From NCBI RefSeq assembly GCF_900143075.1, contig NZ_FRCY01000020.1, positions 1 through 64,000 on the forward strand: a DNA stretch of 64,000 bases. Direction: 5' to 3'. Position numbers and translations under genes: made by a program. Shown here one piece after another: positions 18,904 to 30,375 of the stretch. The notes below the pieces were generated by a model. The model searched no databases and was not told where the DNA came from. It saw only the letters and a list, made by a program, of their open reading frames with translations. Positions within the stretch are counted from its first letter, which is position 1; each line of letters opens with the position of its first letter. Source of the stretch: Cyclobacterium lianum. Lineage in GTDB: Bacteria > Bacteroidota > Bacteroidia > Cytophagales > Cyclobacteriaceae.

Positions 18904-19866
18904 ATGGAAACCCCCAGGAAAGAAATAATCGATAAAATCAGGCAACTGGAAGAAAAGTTCAGGGCTTCTGGTCAGGATTTGTCCTCCTATTTGGAAGGAT
19001 TGCTTCATGCCGACTACCTCAATTACTGGGATTATATCAACCTGGACACCCTGCTGACCCTGCAGCAGCCCAGGACCTCTTTTAAAGACGAAAAAATCTT
19101 TATCATATACCATCAGATCACGGAGCTGTATTTCAATCTGATCCTCTGGGAATTGGAGCAGATGGCTGCGATAAAGCATATCGAGATCGATTTTTTCAAG
19201 AACCGCCTGAAGCGGGTTATCATGTATTTCGACCTGTTGATATCCTCATTTGCTGTGATGTGGAAAGGGATGGAGAGGGAGCAGTTCATGAAGTTTCGCA
19301 TGTCCCTCCTTCCGGCGAGTGGTTTCCAGAGTGCACAATACAGGATGATTGAGATCATGTGTACCGATATTCAGAATCTGGTGTACCTTGAAGAGAGAGA
19401 AGATTACAAAGATATTAACCTGACCAGCATCGACAGCCTTTTTGATATCCTTTACTGGCAGTACGGAGCCAAGGAGCTGGCGACAGGAGAAAAAACACTT
19501 ACATTAAAATCCTTTGAAAAAAAATATGGCGATAGCCTGAAGGAACTGATTGCGAAATTCAGGAAAAACAACCTGTGGAAAAAATATTTGTACCTTCCTG
19601 AAAAAGATGAAGAATTGACAGGTTTGATGCGGGAGCTGGATGAAAAAGCAAATGTCTACTGGCCCCTGGCCCATTACAAATCTGCAGTAAAATACCTGCA
19701 GAAAGACCCTATGGATATCGCGGCCACCGGCGGGACAAATTGGCAGAAATTTCTTCCGCCCAGATTTCAGAAAGTAATTTTTTATCCGGAATTGTGGTCT
19801 GAAGATGAAATCCACAACTGGGGTAAGAACTGGGTAGAAAGAGAGCTGCTGGGAAGGGAGAAATAG
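18904..19866 (+). CDS. kynA: Tryptophan 2,3-dioxygenase family protein
   Basis: A 320-residue helical haem protein. DYLNYWDYINLDTLL, IYHQITELYFNLILWE (with the likely haem-ligand and substrate-site residues) and LLPASGFQSAQYRMIEI are TDO family signatures. The enzyme opens the indole ring of tryptophan to N-formylkynurenine. No other kynurenine gene is present in the window. Three bases separate it from the FAD protein gene downstream. Confidence 0.88.
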   Translation: METPRKEIIDKIRQLEEKFRASGQDLSSYLEGLLHADYLNYWDYINLDTLLTLQQPRTSFKDEKIFIIYHQITELYFNLILWELEQMAAIKHIEIDFFKNRLKRVIMYFDLLISSFAVMWKGMEREQFMKFRMSLLPASGFQSAQYRMIEIMCTDIQNLVYLEEREDYKDINLTSIDSLFDILYWQYGAKELATGEKTLTLKSFEKKYGDSLKELIAKFRKNNLWKKYLYLPEKDEELTGLMRELDEKANVYWPLAHYKSAVKYLQKDPMDIAATGGTNWQKFLPPRFQKVIFYPELWSEDEIHNWGKNWVERELLGREK

Positions 19867-19869
19867 GGA

Positions 19870-21453
19870 ATGAAAAGCGAATTGAATCTGATCATCAGCC
19901 CTGAGGAAGCCTACAATGAACAACTTTTTCAAGAGATCGTTCGCCGGAAATCAGGCATATCAAAAGGTGAAAATCTGGTATTCCGGCCAATACGCAGATC
20001 CCTGGATGCCCGGGGAAAGCGGGTTAAGGTCAATGTGACCGTCGAAGTTTTTTCCGGTCAGGTACCTCCGCCGCTGGCTGGCGAAGCGCGACGTTATCCC
20101 GATGTTCGGGGAAAGGAACCGCTGCTGATCGTTGGTGCCGGTCCGGCAGGTATGTTTGCCGCACTGCGGGCCATAGAGCTCGGCGTGAAACCCATTATAC
20201 TGGAGAGGGGTAAAGATGTAAGGTCCCGAAGGAGAGACCTGGCAGATTTAAACAAGCAACATCTGGTAAATCCGGATTCGAATTATTGCTTCGGTGAGGG
20301 CGGGGCGGGCACCTATTCCGATGGTAAATTATATACCCGTTCAAAGAAAAGGGGAGATATACGTCGGATACTGGAGATATTGGTGGCCCATGGAGCGAGA
20401 GAAGATATCCTGGTTGATGCTCATCCTCATATTGGCACGAATAAGTTACCGGTATTGGTAGAAAATTTAAGAAAGAGAATTCTTGAGAGCGGGGGAGAAA
20501 TTCTCTTCAACACGCGGGTTTCAGACTTTATCTTAGAAAACAGCAGTATCAGGGGCCTGGTTACCCGGGAGGGAGAGCGTATTAAAGGGATTGGAGTTGT
20601 GTTGGCTACAGGCCACTCTGCCAGAGATATTTACCAGCTCCTGCTGGACCGGAGGGTACAGATAGCTGCAAAACCTTTCGCTCTCGGAGTAAGGATAGAA
20701 CACGATCAACAGCTCATTGACCGGATACAATACCATTGTAAAGTAGACAGGGGGGAGTATTTGCCCCCGGCTGCTTACAGTTTGGTACAACAGACGGTCC
20801 TGGATGGAAAGCAAAGGGGCGTATTTTCTTTCTGCATGTGTCCGGGAGGCTTTATTGTACCCGCAGCCACCAGCCCGGGCGAGATTGTGGTTAATGGAAT
20901 GAGTCCGAGCCGCAGAGATGGGAAGTTTGCCAATTCCGGCATGGTGGTGGCCGTGGAGTTAGAAGATCTAAGTGCATACCGCCACCACGGTCCGTTGGCG
21001 GCCATGTATTTTCAGCAAGAGGTAGAACAGGCCGCCTGCAGGGCTGCCGGGAATACCCAGACGGCACCTGCTCAACGTATGGTAGATTTTGTAAAAGGCC
21101 GGCCAAGCGATCAATTGCTGAAAACTTCCTATCAGCCAGGCATTCAGGGGTTGGACCTGCATGCCATCCTTCCAGGATTTATTGCCAAGCGGCTGGCAAT
21201 GGCTTTGCCACAAATGGGGGAAAAAATGAAGGGGTATTATACCAATGAAGCACAATTGATCGGAGTGGAAAGCAGAACGTCCTCTCCCGTAAGGATACCC
21301 CGGGACAAAGAATCCTTCGAACATCCTCAGGTCAGCAGGTTATACCCTTGCGGTGAGGGGGCAGGTTATGCCGGTGGTATCGTATCAGCGGCCATGGACG
21401 GAGAACGTTGTGCCGAAAAACTGATTGCAAAGTACGCTGGAAAATTGGCCTGA
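19870..21453 (+). CDS. FAD-dependent dehydrogenase, COG2509 type
   Basis: A 527-residue flavoprotein. An N-terminal domain of about 75 residues precedes the FAD fold LLIVGAGPAGMFAALRA; CFGEGGAGTYSDGKLYTRSKK and YPCGEGAGYAGGIVSAAMDG are the hallmarks of this uncharacterised dehydrogenase family. Reaction unknown. It is in an operon between the tryptophan dioxygenase gene (3-base gap) and the CoA-binding protein gene (TGATG overlap). Confidence 0.88.
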   Translation: MKSELNLIISPEEAYNEQLFQEIVRRKSGISKGENLVFRPIRRSLDARGKRVKVNVTVEVFSGQVPPPLAGEARRYPDVRGKEPLLIVGAGPAGMFAALRAIELGVKPIILERGKDVRSRRRDLADLNKQHLVNPDSNYCFGEGGAGTYSDGKLYTRSKKRGDIRRILEILVAHGAREDILVDAHPHIGTNKLPVLVENLRKRILESGGEILFNTRVSDFILENSSIRGLVTREGERIKGIGVVLATGHSARDIYQLLLDRRVQIAAKPFALGVRIEHDQQLIDRIQYHCKVDRGEYLPPAAYSLVQQTVLDGKQRGVFSFCMCPGGFIVPAATSPGEIVVNGMSPSRRDGKFANSGMVVAVELEDLSAYRHHGPLAAMYFQQEVEQAACRAAGNTQTAPAQRMVDFVKGRPSDQLLKTSYQPGIQGLDLHAILPGFIAKRLAMALPQMGEKMKGYYTNEAQLIGVESRTSSPVRIPRDKESFEHPQVSRLYPCGEGAGYAGGIVSAAMDGERCAEKLIAKYAGKLA

Positions 21454-21857
21454 TGCTTGAGGTGTTACCGACTATGACAATAGCAAATAAAGAAAAAAAG
21501 ACAGTAATTGTCGGCGCAAGCCCCAACCCATCCAGATATGCTTTTACTGCTGCCAGGATGCTTAAAGATAGGGAGGTACCCATTGTTCCGGTTGGAATCA
21601 AGAAAGGAGAAGTTTTTGGAGAGGAAATCAAAAACCTGAGAGAAAAACCCCCTGTTGAGGATGTACATACTGTCACCCTCTATATTGGTCCCCAAAACCA
21701 GCCCGAGTGGTACGGCTATATTCTTTCCCTTAATCCCAAAAGAATGATTTTTAATCCGGGAACAGAGAATCAGGAATTTATGGAAATGGCCAAAAATCAG
21801 GGGGTAGAAGTATTGGCCGCCTGCAGCCTGGTACTGTTGCAAACCGGGCAATTCTAA
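21453..21857 (+). CDS. CoA-binding protein (YccU-like)
   Basis: A small Rossmann-fold protein of the CoA_binding_2 family: KTVIVGASPNPSRYAFTAA at the N-terminus and IFNPGTENQEFMEMA near the C-terminus. The start at 21453 overlaps the preceding stop as TGATG and gives 134 residues; an ATG at 21474 gives 127 and fits the family start more closely. Function unknown. Confidence 0.82.
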   Translation: MLEVLPTMTIANKEKKTVIVGASPNPSRYAFTAARMLKDREVPIVPVGIKKGEVFGEEIKNLREKPPVEDVHTVTLYIGPQNQPEWYGYILSLNPKRMIFNPGTENQEFMEMAKNQGVEVLAACSLVLLQTGQF

Positions 21858-22134
21858 ACCTCCCTTGCGCAATCAAAATTTAGCTTAATGATTTTGGATG
21901 ACCTTTTACATTTACGAGATATAAGTAGCGGGCAGCAGATTCATGAGTACAGGATATATAATAAGCAGCTTTGATATACTGAAAAAGACCCGGGACAACG
22001 AGAAAATACGCCCTCTGCCAGTCAGAACAAGACGTACATGTATGTGCATAAACTGAATTCAAAATATGATATTTGGTAAGCATATTTTACTGAACAATAG
22101 CAGGCATTTGCTTAAAGAATTGGGTTTTTTTCAC
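21858..22134. other. Intergenic region upstream of gyrB
   Basis: About 275 bases without a supported gene or RNA; the gyrB promoter begins at its right end. Confidence 0.4.
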
Positions 22135-22142
22135 TATTTTTG
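22135..22142 (+). promoter_or_regulatory. Candidate -7 box of gyrB
   Basis: TATTTTTG fits the TAnnTTTG consensus and lies 63 bases before the gyrB ATG. A T-rich stretch stands where the -33 element is expected. Confidence 0.45.
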
Positions 22143-22202
22143 TCTTTAATTCAGTTTTTAAAATTTGAAATGGCCAGGGGTTATCTTTTGCCATATAATT
22201 GA

Positions 22203-24167
<1,965 letters not shown>

Positions 24168-24185
24168 TCGCTTTGATTTTCCGTT

Positions 24186-24226
24186 ATAGAATAAAAAAAG
24201 GGCGCTTTGCCCTTTTTTTATTCTAT
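24186..24226 (+). terminator. Terminator behind gyrB
   Basis: A long perfect stem, ATAGAATAAAAAAAGGGC with its complement, around a short GCTTT loop; the 3' arm carries the T run. Confidence 0.88.
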
Positions 24227-24276
24227 GAATTATTTAGTATCATTGGTTTACTTTTTTCCTGAAAAAGAAAATAACT

Positions 24277-26400
24277 ATGAAAATTATCCAACCCGATAAA
24301 ATAGAGGAAACCATTCACAATAGTGAACTTATCAGCCGCGACCTGAGCTGGCTCAAGTTTAACGAACGGGTTTTTGATCAGATAAAGAAGGACAGAAGAA
24401 ATATATTCGAAAAATTCAAATTCCTGGCCATAGCAGCTTCTAATCTGGATGAGTTTTTTATGATTCGGGTGGGCTCATTATACAATTACCTGGATTATGA
24501 CAAGGTGAGGATAGATTATTCAGGTCTGAGGGAGGACGACTTCAAACGGAAATTGATGATTGAATCCCAGAATTTTCACAAAAGGCTTCAGCGTCATTTT
24601 GTAAAGGAGCTTCTGCCAAAGACTTCAGATGCGGGCTTCCTGATGAGCAATGTAGCCAACCTGCAGGAAAAGGAGCAAAAAACCATAAAGGATTATTTTT
24701 TCAAAGCTGTCTATCCCATGCTGACTCCAATGGTTTTTGATGGTTACCATACCTTTCCGATTCTAATGAACAAATTGTTGATTTTCGGTGTGGTTACTAT
24801 CGGACCCGGTGAGAAAAAAGACAATAAGAAGCTGTCTTTTGTACAGATCCCCTCCAATATTCCCCGGTTTTTTGAATTGGAAAGGGAGGATTTGATCATT
24901 TATATCCCTATCGAAGAGATGATCCGGGAACACATCGTTTCGCTTTTCAGAAATGTAACCATAGAATCTATCAATCTTTTCCGCATTACCAGAAATGGAG
25001 ATTTTACCCTGGAAGAAAGTGAAGATATGGATTCCAATTTTCTGGAGGAGGTGAAACGAAAACTCAACGAGAGAAAGACCGGCCGGGTAGTTAGAATAGA
25101 AATAGAAGAAGGATACAGCAAATGGATGGTAAACTTGCTGAAGCAGCGTTGGACACTTCAGGACGACAGTATCTTTAAAATAGAGCGAAGAAGCCTGATG
25201 GATTTTACCGGGCTCTGGCAGATCATTGGCAACAAACGTTTTAAAGACAGGATACCAGCCAGCCCTGATCCCGTTCCTCCGCTTTCCTATCCGGAAGCTG
25301 CTTCAGAAGATATCTTTCAGGTATTGAAAAATAAGGATGTGTTGCTCCACCATCCGTATAATGACATGGAGCCTATCTTTGATCTGCTCGACAAGGCGGC
25401 AGACGACCCACATGTAATGGCCATTAAAATGACCATTTACCGCCTGGCAAAAAACTCAAGGATTGTCGGGGCGCTATTGAAGGCTGTGGAAAATGGAAAG
25501 CACGTTTCTGTGCTGTTTGAAGTCAAGGCCAGATTTGATGAGGAAAACAACATCAGGGAAGCAAAGAAAATGCAAAAAGCAGGCTGCTTTGTGATATACG
25601 GGGTGAGCAATTTTAAAACCCATACCAAGCTCATGCTGATTGTGAAAAAGGAGGAAAACCGGGTGACCAGATATGTGCACGTTGGATCCGGTAATTACAA
25701 CGAAGAAACCAGCCGGATTTACACGGACATTGGATTATTAACTACCAACGAGACACTGGCAAACGATGTATCTGAGTTTTTTAATGTCATCACCGGCCAC
25801 TCTTCACCCACTAATTACCAAAACCTGATCACCTCCCCGCGGGACATGCGAAACAAGCTGATAGAATTCATTGAAACTGAAGCGCAGCACGCCCGCAATG
25901 GTCTGCCCTCCGGAATTTTTATAAAAATCAATTCACTGGAAGATTCCGCATTTATTTTTGCGCTTTACAAAGCCTCTCAGGCCGGAGTGCCGATCAAATT
26001 AATTGTCAGGGGTATCTGCTGTCTGCGACCGGGCAGAAAGGGCTTGAGTGAAAATATAGAAGTGATTTCTATAGTCGGGGATTTTCTGGAACACTCCAGA
26101 ATATATCATTTTCACAATAATGGAGACCTCAGGACTTATGTGGGGAGTGCAGATGCCATGGTACGCAGCTTTGACAAAAGACTGGAATCCTTATTCAGGG
26201 TGGAAAATGAATTTCTTCAGAAGCAACTCATGAATATCATTCGTTTTAATCTCAAAGACAATGAGAATGCATACGTAATGCAGGAGGACGGACAGTATAT
26301 CAGTAAATTTCCTCAAGAGGGTGAAGAACCCTTTAACATCCATCAGCAGTTTTTCAGGTTGAGCCCGGATATGATTGCAGGAGTAAAATTAATCGAATGA
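24277..26400 (+). CDS. ppk1: Polyphosphate kinase 1
   Basis: A 707-residue enzyme that makes polyphosphate from ATP. ISRDLSWLKFNERV at the N-terminus, the phosphorylated-histidine region FKTHTKLMLIVKKE followed by HVGSGNYNEETSRIYTDIGL, and the second histidine region DFLEHSRIYHFHNNG are all present. Downstream on the opposite strand lies the remnant of an exopolyphosphatase, the usual genetic partner. Confidence 0.97.
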   Translation: MKIIQPDKIEETIHNSELISRDLSWLKFNERVFDQIKKDRRNIFEKFKFLAIAASNLDEFFMIRVGSLYNYLDYDKVRIDYSGLREDDFKRKLMIESQNFHKRLQRHFVKELLPKTSDAGFLMSNVANLQEKEQKTIKDYFFKAVYPMLTPMVFDGYHTFPILMNKLLIFGVVTIGPGEKKDNKKLSFVQIPSNIPRFFELEREDLIIYIPIEEMIREHIVSLFRNVTIESINLFRITRNGDFTLEESEDMDSNFLEEVKRKLNERKTGRVVRIEIEEGYSKWMVNLLKQRWTLQDDSIFKIERRSLMDFTGLWQIIGNKRFKDRIPASPDPVPPLSYPEAASEDIFQVLKNKDVLLHHPYNDMEPIFDLLDKAADDPHVMAIKMTIYRLAKNSRIVGALLKAVENGKHVSVLFEVKARFDEENNIREAKKMQKAGCFVIYGVSNFKTHTKLMLIVKKEENRVTRYVHVGSGNYNEETSRIYTDIGLLTTNETLANDVSEFFNVITGHSSPTNYQNLITSPRDMRNKLIEFIETEAQHARNGLPSGIFIKINSLEDSAFIFALYKASQAGVPIKLIVRGICCLRPGRKGLSENIEVISIVGDFLEHSRIYHFHNNGDLRTYVGSADAMVRSFDKRLESLFRVENEFLQKQLMNIIRFNLKDNENAYVMQEDGQYISKFPQEGEEPFNIHQQFFRLSPDMIAGVKLIE

Positions 26401-26441
26401 GGGTAGATTCGGGGGCTTTTCCGCGGCTTTTGATCTTCTTT

Positions 26442-26660
26442 TCAAACAACTGCTAAATCAATCCATACTGACTTCAGACACAGAGACGGCACCATTACGT
26501 TTTCTACCCGGATAGTGGAAAATGTGGCCAGGTAGATACTGGTGGCAGGTACCACCACATCGGCCCGGCCTTCATTCGATTGAAGCAGATTGATGCTATC
26601 TGCGGCTGAGTAATTTTCCAGTCGTTTTAACGCAATTGAAGAGGAGTTGTTTGCTCATGC
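26442..26660 (-). pseudogene. Ppx/GppA exopolyphosphatase remnant
   Basis: On the minus strand an open stretch of about 70 codons ends with TGA at 26442-26444. It reads ...LENYSAADSINLLQSNEGR followed by ADVVVPATSIYLATF and VENVMVPSLCLK. The string RADVVVPA..I, then VP...L(K/S)DG-like, matches the end of the Ppx/GppA catalytic region; the final DG is lost. No start codon or ATPase motifs remain. The neighbour is ppk1, with which ppx is often paired. I infer a decayed ppx gene. Confidence 0.6.
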
Positions 26661-26727
26661 ACAGGACACAAGAAACAACTCCCCTCAAATCAAATCGATT
26701 TGAAAGGTCCTACTATTGGTTTTTTCT

Positions 26728-26937
26728 TTATTTTTTTCTCCCTACCGCTAGCAGGACAAACCCGGCGATGACCGCAATACCACCCGCATAGGGCGGCCAG
26801 TTGACACTTTCCTCACTTTCTGCATTTACTTCTATAGGCCCTGCATCAATGACTGTTTCCTCTGTGGTATAAGATATCCCGGTCACCAAAAACATGACAA
26901 TCCCGGCCACAATAAGTATTATTCCTATAATTTTCAT
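26728..26937 (-). CDS. DUF3185-like small membrane protein
   Basis: 69 residues with two membrane helices (2-22 and 47-66) separated by an acidic periplasmic loop. The start MKIIGIILIVAGIVMFLV and the end AVGRKK resemble the DUF3185 family. Function unknown. It lies 84 bases downstream of the DUF202 gene and may be co-transcribed with it. Confidence 0.65.
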   Translation of the reverse strand: MKIIGIILIVAGIVMFLVTGISYTTEETVIDAGPIEVNAESEESVNWPPYAGGIAVIAGFVLLAVGRKK

Positions 26938-27021
26938 TGTACTGTAAAAGATTGGTTAGAGCTAACCTTTTACAAATAGCTTACCAATTATCACGTATAC
27001 GGGAAAAATCAAAATAATAAT

Positions 27022-27297
27022 TTACATTTTCTCGTATTTCCCTTTTTTCAACTTTCTTTTCAGCCTGAAAAAATTAATAAAGCCAAGGACCAATAGCAAC
27101 ACACTTATCAGGAAAGAAAAATAGCCCAGCTCCTTTACATTTTCCAGGTCTTCCACCTTGATCAATGCCGTACCACTGACGATAAAATAAAGACTTGTGC
27201 GTATGTAAGACAAAAGCGTCCTGTCATTGGCCAGCTTGGTCCTTTGCCGGGCTAAAAAATCTCTTACGATCAACAAGTCTTCTGTTTGATTTTCCAT
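27022..27297 (-). CDS. DUF202 (YidH-like) membrane protein
   Basis: 91 residues. The motif LARQRTKLANDRTLLSYIRTSL is the DUF202 signature; two membrane helices follow (about 32-50 and 58-77) and the C-terminus is basic. Function unknown. Confidence 0.85.
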   Translation of the reverse strand: MENQTEDLLIVRDFLARQRTKLANDRTLLSYIRTSLYFIVSGTALIKVEDLENVKELGYFSFLISVLLLVLGFINFFRLKRKLKKGKYEKM

Positions 27298-27444
27298 AAA
27301 TTTGCTTTTTGAGGTGATTAAATATTTTGATTTTACTCAAATAGTTCAATTCAATAGATTTTAAAATCAAATTTCTGCTTTAAATTTTAAATATCAGGTG
27401 TGTTTCGTCACATCCTATTAAATTTAACAAAATCAGTATTGTTT

Positions 27445-28347
27445 ATGAAAAATAAATTATTATTACTAACAGCAACTTTCATCTTTTTCGCTTTGGCCGC
27501 TGCAAGGGCACAGCGTACAGCCGCGGATAGCATACCCGGCGATACAACCTACTGGGAATCAGAATTCAGTGCGGGGCTGAATTTCAATCAGGCGGGTTTT
27601 AGTAATAATTGGAAAGCCGGGGGGGTAAATTCCGTTGCTTTTGGTAGCATTATAGCCGGGAAGGCCTCATACAAAAAGGATCGCTTTTCCTGGGATAATG
27701 AGATCGAGCTTCTGTTTGGTATCGTAAGAAATGAAGGGGAGCAAACCCGGAAATCCAATGACCGCATATTTTTGGATTCGAAATTAGGGTACCAGATGAC
27801 TGAAAAATGGTCTTCTTATTTTTCGGTAAATTACCTTAGCCAATTTGCTCCCGGATACAATTTTAATGACGATGGAAGCCGGACCTTGATATCCAGGTTT
27901 ATGGCGCCGGGATTTCTCACATCCTCACTGGGCTTTGAATACAAACCAAACAATACTTTTTTCCTACGAATTGGGCCTTTTTCTCCACGTTTTACCTTTG
28001 TGTATGATTCCAATATCGTAGACAATGTTCCGTCAAACTATGGAGTTCCCGCAGGAGAGCAGGTCAGGGTTGAATGGCTGGCCATGCAGGTGTTCGCAGG
28101 ATTGGACAAGGACCTGAGCGAAAACCTCAACCTTAAATCCCGTTATGCCATGTACGCCAATTATCAAACCTTGTCGTTTGAAAATATTGACCATCGCCTG
28201 GACATAACTCTGACCGCAAAAATTACTGACATTATCAACGTAACTTTCACCGGAATTGGGCTTTACGACCGTGATCAGGACCCTGGTGTACAATACAGCC
28301 AGGCGCTGGCATTGGGGATTCTATACAAGGTAGGTAACAAAAAATAG
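27445..28347 (+). CDS. DUF3078 outer-membrane protein
   Basis: 300 residues from the ATG at 27445, which starts a normal signal peptide (MKNKLLLLTATFIFFALAA, cleavage near ARAQ). The GLNFNQAGFSNNWKAGG motif and the alternating aromatic strands are typical of DUF3078, a predicted beta-barrel. Function unknown. It stands alone with its own terminator. Confidence 0.85.
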   Translation: MKNKLLLLTATFIFFALAAARAQRTAADSIPGDTTYWESEFSAGLNFNQAGFSNNWKAGGVNSVAFGSIIAGKASYKKDRFSWDNEIELLFGIVRNEGEQTRKSNDRIFLDSKLGYQMTEKWSSYFSVNYLSQFAPGYNFNDDGSRTLISRFMAPGFLTSSLGFEYKPNNTFFLRIGPFSPRFTFVYDSNIVDNVPSNYGVPAGEQVRVEWLAMQVFAGLDKDLSENLNLKSRYAMYANYQTLSFENIDHRLDITLTAKITDIINVTFTGIGLYDRDQDPGVQYSQALALGILYKVGNKK

Positions 28348-28450
28348 ATATTTGTTTACTTTTTGGCCAGTAAATTTGGTTTTTAATCAGTTATTGTTAA
28401 TTTTGTTTGCATTATGGTAGTTAAATAATAGTTGGTTTAGTTTTCAAAAT

Positions 28451-28480
28451 AAAAAGCAGGAGATATTCTCCTGCTTTTTT
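28451..28480 (+). terminator. Terminator behind the DUF3078 gene
   Basis: Stem AAAAAGCAGGAG/CTCCTGCTTTTT with an ATATT loop and trailing T run. Confidence 0.85.
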
Positions 28481-28557
28481 GCTTTTCAGGGCTTTTATTC
28501 CTGTATTTCATTTTTCTCTTTATTTTCGCCTTTACCTTACCGAAAGAACATATTTCA

Positions 28558-29937
28558 ATGCAGACTGAGAAACAAAAATTATCCCTGTTGTCGGAGAAAA
28601 TTGCAGCTTTGCTGACCTTTGTTAAAGACAGGTTTGACCTGCACGAAGGGAAGGAAGATGAGATTGAAACCATCGTTTACATCAAAAAAAACGTGGAATT
28701 CCGTGGTGCTAATCTATGGATCCTGATCTTTGCCATTTTTGTAGCTTCCGTTGGCCTTAATGTCAATTCTACTGCGGTGATCATTGGTGCCATGCTGATT
28801 TCTCCGCTGATGGGCCCGATTATGGGCATTGGAATGGGAGCGGGGATAAATGATTTTGAATTGATTAAAAAATCCCTGAAAAACCTGGGCATAGCAGTGC
28901 TGATCAGTATCATGACTTCTACATTGTATTTTTCATTTACACCTTTGAATGAAGCACAGTCTGAGCTGCTGGCCAGAACAGAGCCTACCATCTGGGATGT
29001 ACTGATAGCACTTTTTGGAGGCCTGGCCGGAATCATTGCCGGCTCTAGAAAGGAAAAAAGCAATGCCATACCCGGCGTGGCCATAGCCACAGCACTGATG
29101 CCTCCTTTATGTACTGCAGGCTATGGATTGGCTACCTGGAATTTGTATTACTTTTTAGGCGCATTTTACCTGTTTTTTATCAATTCGGTTTTTATTAGTT
29201 TATCCACTTACCTCATCGTCCGCTTCATGGGATTTCCCAAAAAGGAATTTGTAGATGCGCAGCGAGAAAAGAAAGTGAGAAATTACATTACCATTTTTAT
29301 TCTGTTAACCGTAGTTCCAAGCATTTACCTGGCTTATAACATCGTGAGAAGGACCATTTGGGAAAAATCAGCAAAAGAATTCGTACAGACCGAATTTGAT
29401 TTTCCGAGTACCCAGATAGTTACCAGTAACTACCGGTATGCCCCGGATAGCAGTGTCATTGAGGTAGCGCTGGTGGGGCAGCGTATCCCTAATGACGAAA
29501 TCTCCATTATTCAGAAGAAGACTGCAGCATTTAAGTTAAACCGCACCTACCTGATCGTCAAGCAAAGTGGAGATAGCGGGATGGATATGAATACTTTGCG
29601 ATCGGACGTGCTCAAAGATCTGTATGAAAGGAATGAGGCAATGATTCAGGATAAAGATCAAAAAATTGCTTTTCTGGAAAGGGAGGTGGCTCAATATGCG
29701 GCTTCCACGGGAATGGTTAGCGATCTGGCCCGCGAAGCCAGAGTAAACCATTCCGACCTCACTTCCTTTTCTATCAACAGGTCGGTGGTAGCCAACCTTA
29801 CTGAAAATAGACAGGACACCATCATGGTGGCGATCGCTACCTTTAGCGATAAACCCAATGTGTCGGAAGAAAACAGATTGAAAGAATGGCTTAAAGTAAG
29901 GACCAAGGCAGATTCAATTGCTTTAATTGTCAGGTAG
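28558..29937 (+). CDS. DUF389 membrane protein
   Basis: 459 residues. About six hydrophobic segments lie between residues 45 and 265; GAMLISPLMGPIMGIGMG and GVAIATALMPPLCTAGYGLA are the DUF389 signatures. The C-terminal 190 residues are a soluble periplasmic or cytoplasmic part with a coiled-coil-like stretch. Function unknown, possibly transport. Confidence 0.88.
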   Translation: MQTEKQKLSLLSEKIAALLTFVKDRFDLHEGKEDEIETIVYIKKNVEFRGANLWILIFAIFVASVGLNVNSTAVIIGAMLISPLMGPIMGIGMGAGINDFELIKKSLKNLGIAVLISIMTSTLYFSFTPLNEAQSELLARTEPTIWDVLIALFGGLAGIIAGSRKEKSNAIPGVAIATALMPPLCTAGYGLATWNLYYFLGAFYLFFINSVFISLSTYLIVRFMGFPKKEFVDAQREKKVRNYITIFILLTVVPSIYLAYNIVRRTIWEKSAKEFVQTEFDFPSTQIVTSNYRYAPDSSVIEVALVGQRIPNDEISIIQKKTAAFKLNRTYLIVKQSGDSGMDMNTLRSDVLKDLYERNEAMIQDKDQKIAFLEREVAQYAASTGMVSDLAREARVNHSDLTSFSINRSVVANLTENRQDTIMVAIATFSDKPNVSEENRLKEWLKVRTKADSIALIVR

Positions 29938-30112
29938 CTGATTCAACACTGCTGTTTTTCGTTTTCTGCCAGAGCACCTAATGGTGCAGAAAGTAACGAG
30001 CTATATTCACAGGTGCGTATTGGTAGGGGACAGACGGCTGCTGGAAAAAATAAGCGGGACAGCCGGCATTGATCTCGCAGGGATATAGTTTTGGTTAAAA
30101 TTTGGTTTAAAC

Positions 30113-30146
30113 AAAAAAAGCCATGAAACAAAGTTTCATAGCTTTA
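30113..30146 (-). terminator. Terminator of the tRNA-like RNA unit
   Basis: On the minus strand AAAGCTATGAAAC pairs with GTTTCATGGCTTT, followed by a T run, 32 bases behind the tRNA-like gene. Confidence 0.75.
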
Positions 30147-30177
30147 GTCAATTAACAATAAACCCAAAATAACCTGC

Positions 30178-30300
30178 TGTAGGAGAAGGAGTCGAACCTC
30201 CACGGGGCAGTTAGGCAAAATACGAGCTCGCTACTTGCTTTATCCTGGGCTCCCCACCCCCGAGACAGGAGGGCATGTCTGCCAGTTTCATCATCCTACA
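30178..30300 (-). ncRNA. tRNA-like RNA with a very long variable arm
   Basis: A class II cloverleaf can be drawn. Acceptor TGTAGGA/TCCTACA pairs perfectly. The D arm ATG-AAACTGGCAGA-CAT is like that of tRNA-Leu. The anticodon stem CCCTC/GGGGG holds the loop CTGTCTC, which would give anticodon GTC with an odd U at position 37. The T arm is GGAGG-TTCGACT-CCTTC. The variable region is about 55 nt (30202-30256) and folds through GGGG/CCCC and GCAA/TTGC. No CCA is encoded; the bases after the discriminator are CAG. It has its own -7 box and terminator. It could be an aberrant tRNA, a degenerate tRNA-Leu or a regulatory tRNA mimic. Confidence 0.7.
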
Positions 30301-30375
30301 GTATCGTGTCAATTACCGGAGATCTGGTCTCTTAACTTTTACCGGCTCAAGACCTTTTGTCTTTGTTTGATATTT
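30301..30375 (-). other. 5' leader of the tRNA-like transcript
   Basis: If transcription starts just after the box at 30376-30383, a leader of about 65-70 nt precedes the tRNA-like part. It holds the complementary pieces GGTCTT and AAGAGACC and two CCGG tetramers that could form a hairpin. Confidence 0.35.

Noticed and set aside
30178-30300. tmRNA (ssrA)
   Set aside because: The T arm and acceptor end look like a tmRNA end, but both halves of the acceptor, a real D arm and an anticodon stem lie within 123 nt; there is no tag reading frame and no room for pseudoknots.
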